In this document: piece after piece, positions 63,189-64,000 of the stretch
Layout: every line of letters starts with the position of its first letter
Numbering within the stretch: the first letter of the stretch is position 1
Source of the DNA: Rubrivivax sp.
GTDB lineage: Bacteria; Pseudomonadota; Gammaproteobacteria; Burkholderiales; Burkholderiaceae_C
NCBI GenBank assembly: GCA_022843905.1
Contig: JALHMT010000011.1
Location: forward strand, 1 to 64,000
DNA length: 64,000 bases
Reading direction: 5' to 3'
Position numbers and translations under genes: made by a program
Notes under the pieces: model-generated
Seen by the model: only the letters and a program-made list of their open reading frames with translations
Databases searched by the model: none
What the model was told of the DNA's origin: nothing

Positions 63189-63590
63189 TTACAGCGCTGC
63201 GTCCTTGAGCTTCTTCAGCGCACGGGTCTTGATCTTGGTCGACGCCGGCTTGGCCGCGAACATGCGCTCCACGCCGGTGAACGGATCCTTGCCGAGGCGC
63301 TTCTTCTTGGCAGGAACGTTCTGCGCCGTGATCTTCAACAGGCCCGGCAGTGTGAACTCACCCAGGCCCTTCTTGTGGATCGAAGCGAGCATCGTTGCCT
63401 CGAGGGCCGCAAGCACCGCCTTCGCTGCCTTCGGCTCGACGGCGGCCAGTTCTGCCACGTGTGCGATCAGCCCGGTCTTGTTGAACGCCGTCTTGATCGG
63501 CTTGAGCACGGCGGGTGCCTTCGCGGGCGCTGCCGCCTTCACTGTCTTCTTCGACGCAGAAACGGGGGTGGTCTTCTTTGCGGTTGCCAT
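63189..63590 (-). CDS. HU-family DNA-binding protein with a Lys/Ala-rich N-terminal tail
   Basis: The 133-residue protein has an HU/IHF fold in residues about 37-125 (FNKTGLIAHVAELAAVEPKAAKAVLAALEATMLASIHKKGLGEFTLPGLLKI) preceded by a 35-residue Lys/Ala/Pro tail. The usual DNA-binding arm is replaced by KKRLGKDPFTGVERMF. Tailed HU proteins occur in betaproteobacteria. It may organise element DNA. Confidence 0.88.
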   Translation of the reverse strand: MATAKKTTPVSASKKTVKAAAPAKAPAVLKPIKTAFNKTGLIAHVAELAAVEPKAAKAVLAALEATMLASIHKKGLGEFTLPGLLKITAQNVPAKKKRLGKDPFTGVERMFAAKPASTKIKTRALKKLKDAAL

Positions 63591-63865
63591 TGAGTCGTGA
63601 ACGCCTGTTGATGGGGTTGTCGGGTACGGATCGGAGGCGGGATTCTATGGGTCGCTGCCTGGTGGTCCATCTCTCGGCGCGGTCGGGTCTGCAGCAAACG
63701 CTGCAGCAGAACGAGAACAGGACACGTTCGGCCACACGGCCGCCGTGCACCGCATGACACGCCAAATGGGCGGGCCCGGCTCGTCGGCACGTGCCGCGAG
63801 CAGGTCTGAGCTGTCGCGTTCCGGAATATGCTCGCAGCCTCGTCCACCCGCGAATGAACCCCTAC

Positions 63866-64000
63866 ATGGCAACGAAGAAGACCGGTCCGACCCTTGCCGC
63901 GCTCAACGCGCAGATTGCCAAGCTGCAGGCCCAGGCCGAAGCGCTTCGCGCCAAGGAAGTTGCCGGAGTCGTCGCGCGCATCCGCGAGGCGATCGTGCAC
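63866..64000 (+). CDS. H-NS-family protein, N-terminus only (runs off window)
   Basis: The first 45 residues (MATKKTGPTLAALNAQIAKL...) form the coiled-coil oligomerisation region of an H-NS/MvaT-like nucleoid protein; the DNA-binding end is outside the window. ATG 63854 is an alternative start. It probably silences element genes until transfer is activated (inference). Confidence 0.72.
   Translation, partial: MATKKTGPTLAALNAQIAKLQAQAEALRAKEVAGVVARIREAIVH

Noticed and set aside
1..64000. CRISPR arrays, tRNA and rRNA genes, att repeats
   Set aside because: No regularly spaced repeats, no tRNA-like cloverleaf or rRNA signature and no long direct repeats at plausible boundaries were seen.

Overview
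The window is high-GC DNA with dense genes joined by ATGA/TGATG overlaps, GTG and TTG starts and strong Shine-Dalgarno sites. This fits a betaproteobacterium (Burkholderiales or Rhodocyclales), which is an inference from composition and gene style. Nearly all of it is the backbone of a self-transmissible element, either an integrative and conjugative element or a conjugative megaplasmid. No att site, tRNA gene, rRNA gene or CRISPR array is visible, so integration cannot be shown.

Layout. 1-8.5 kb holds a DNA metabolism and control module: a cobalamin-dependent ribonucleotide reductase, a zinc-ribbon/Toprim primase-like protein, a DUF932 protein, a helix-turn-helix/receiver fusion, then a FlhD-like protein followed by a FlhC-like protein made of two tandem FlhC units. 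FlhDC relatives (SetCD, AcaCD) are the master activators of SXT/R391 elements and IncA/C plasmids, so this pair is the likely switch for transfer. 8.8-14.9 kb is minus-strand cargo of unknown function. In it a PIN-domain gene is split by a complete IS66-family element (10791-13933) with a perfect 8-bp target duplication.

15.1-48.2 kb is the transfer region: a MobH-like relaxase (TraI), the coupling protein TraD, a DUF4400 protein, a Gabija-like OLD nuclease/UvrD helicase pair inserted on the opposite strand, then an F-type (MPF-F) secretion and pilus cluster. Its order is lytic transglycosylase, OmpA-like protein, pilin candidate, TraL, E, K, B, DsbC, V, C, TrbI, S26 peptidase, W, U, TrbC, N, F, H, G. 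It ends with a membrane S49 peptidase. Gene order and the insertion hotspot resemble SXT/R391 and IncA/C elements.

48.6-51 kb is a minus-strand operon of a ParM-like actin, a probable adaptor, and two small proteins that together carry all the motifs of one Cas4/RecB-type Fe-S nuclease split in two. 52-57.1 kb holds a tyrosine integrase whose last codons run into a recombinase-in-trio (RIT) element with perfect 37-bp inverted repeats. 57.3-64 kb is a maintenance region: a RES/Xre toxin-antitoxin pair with a palindromic operator, a Sel1-type repeat protein, an SRAP DNA-protein crosslink protein, a small helix-hairpin-helix regulator, a RecE-like nuclease, an HU-like protein and the start of an H-NS-like gene.

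Most novel are the fused FlhC pseudodimer, the split Cas4-like nuclease coupled to a partition operon, and the relaxase that lacks the expected HD residues. Functional calls rest on motif reading only; no database search was possible.
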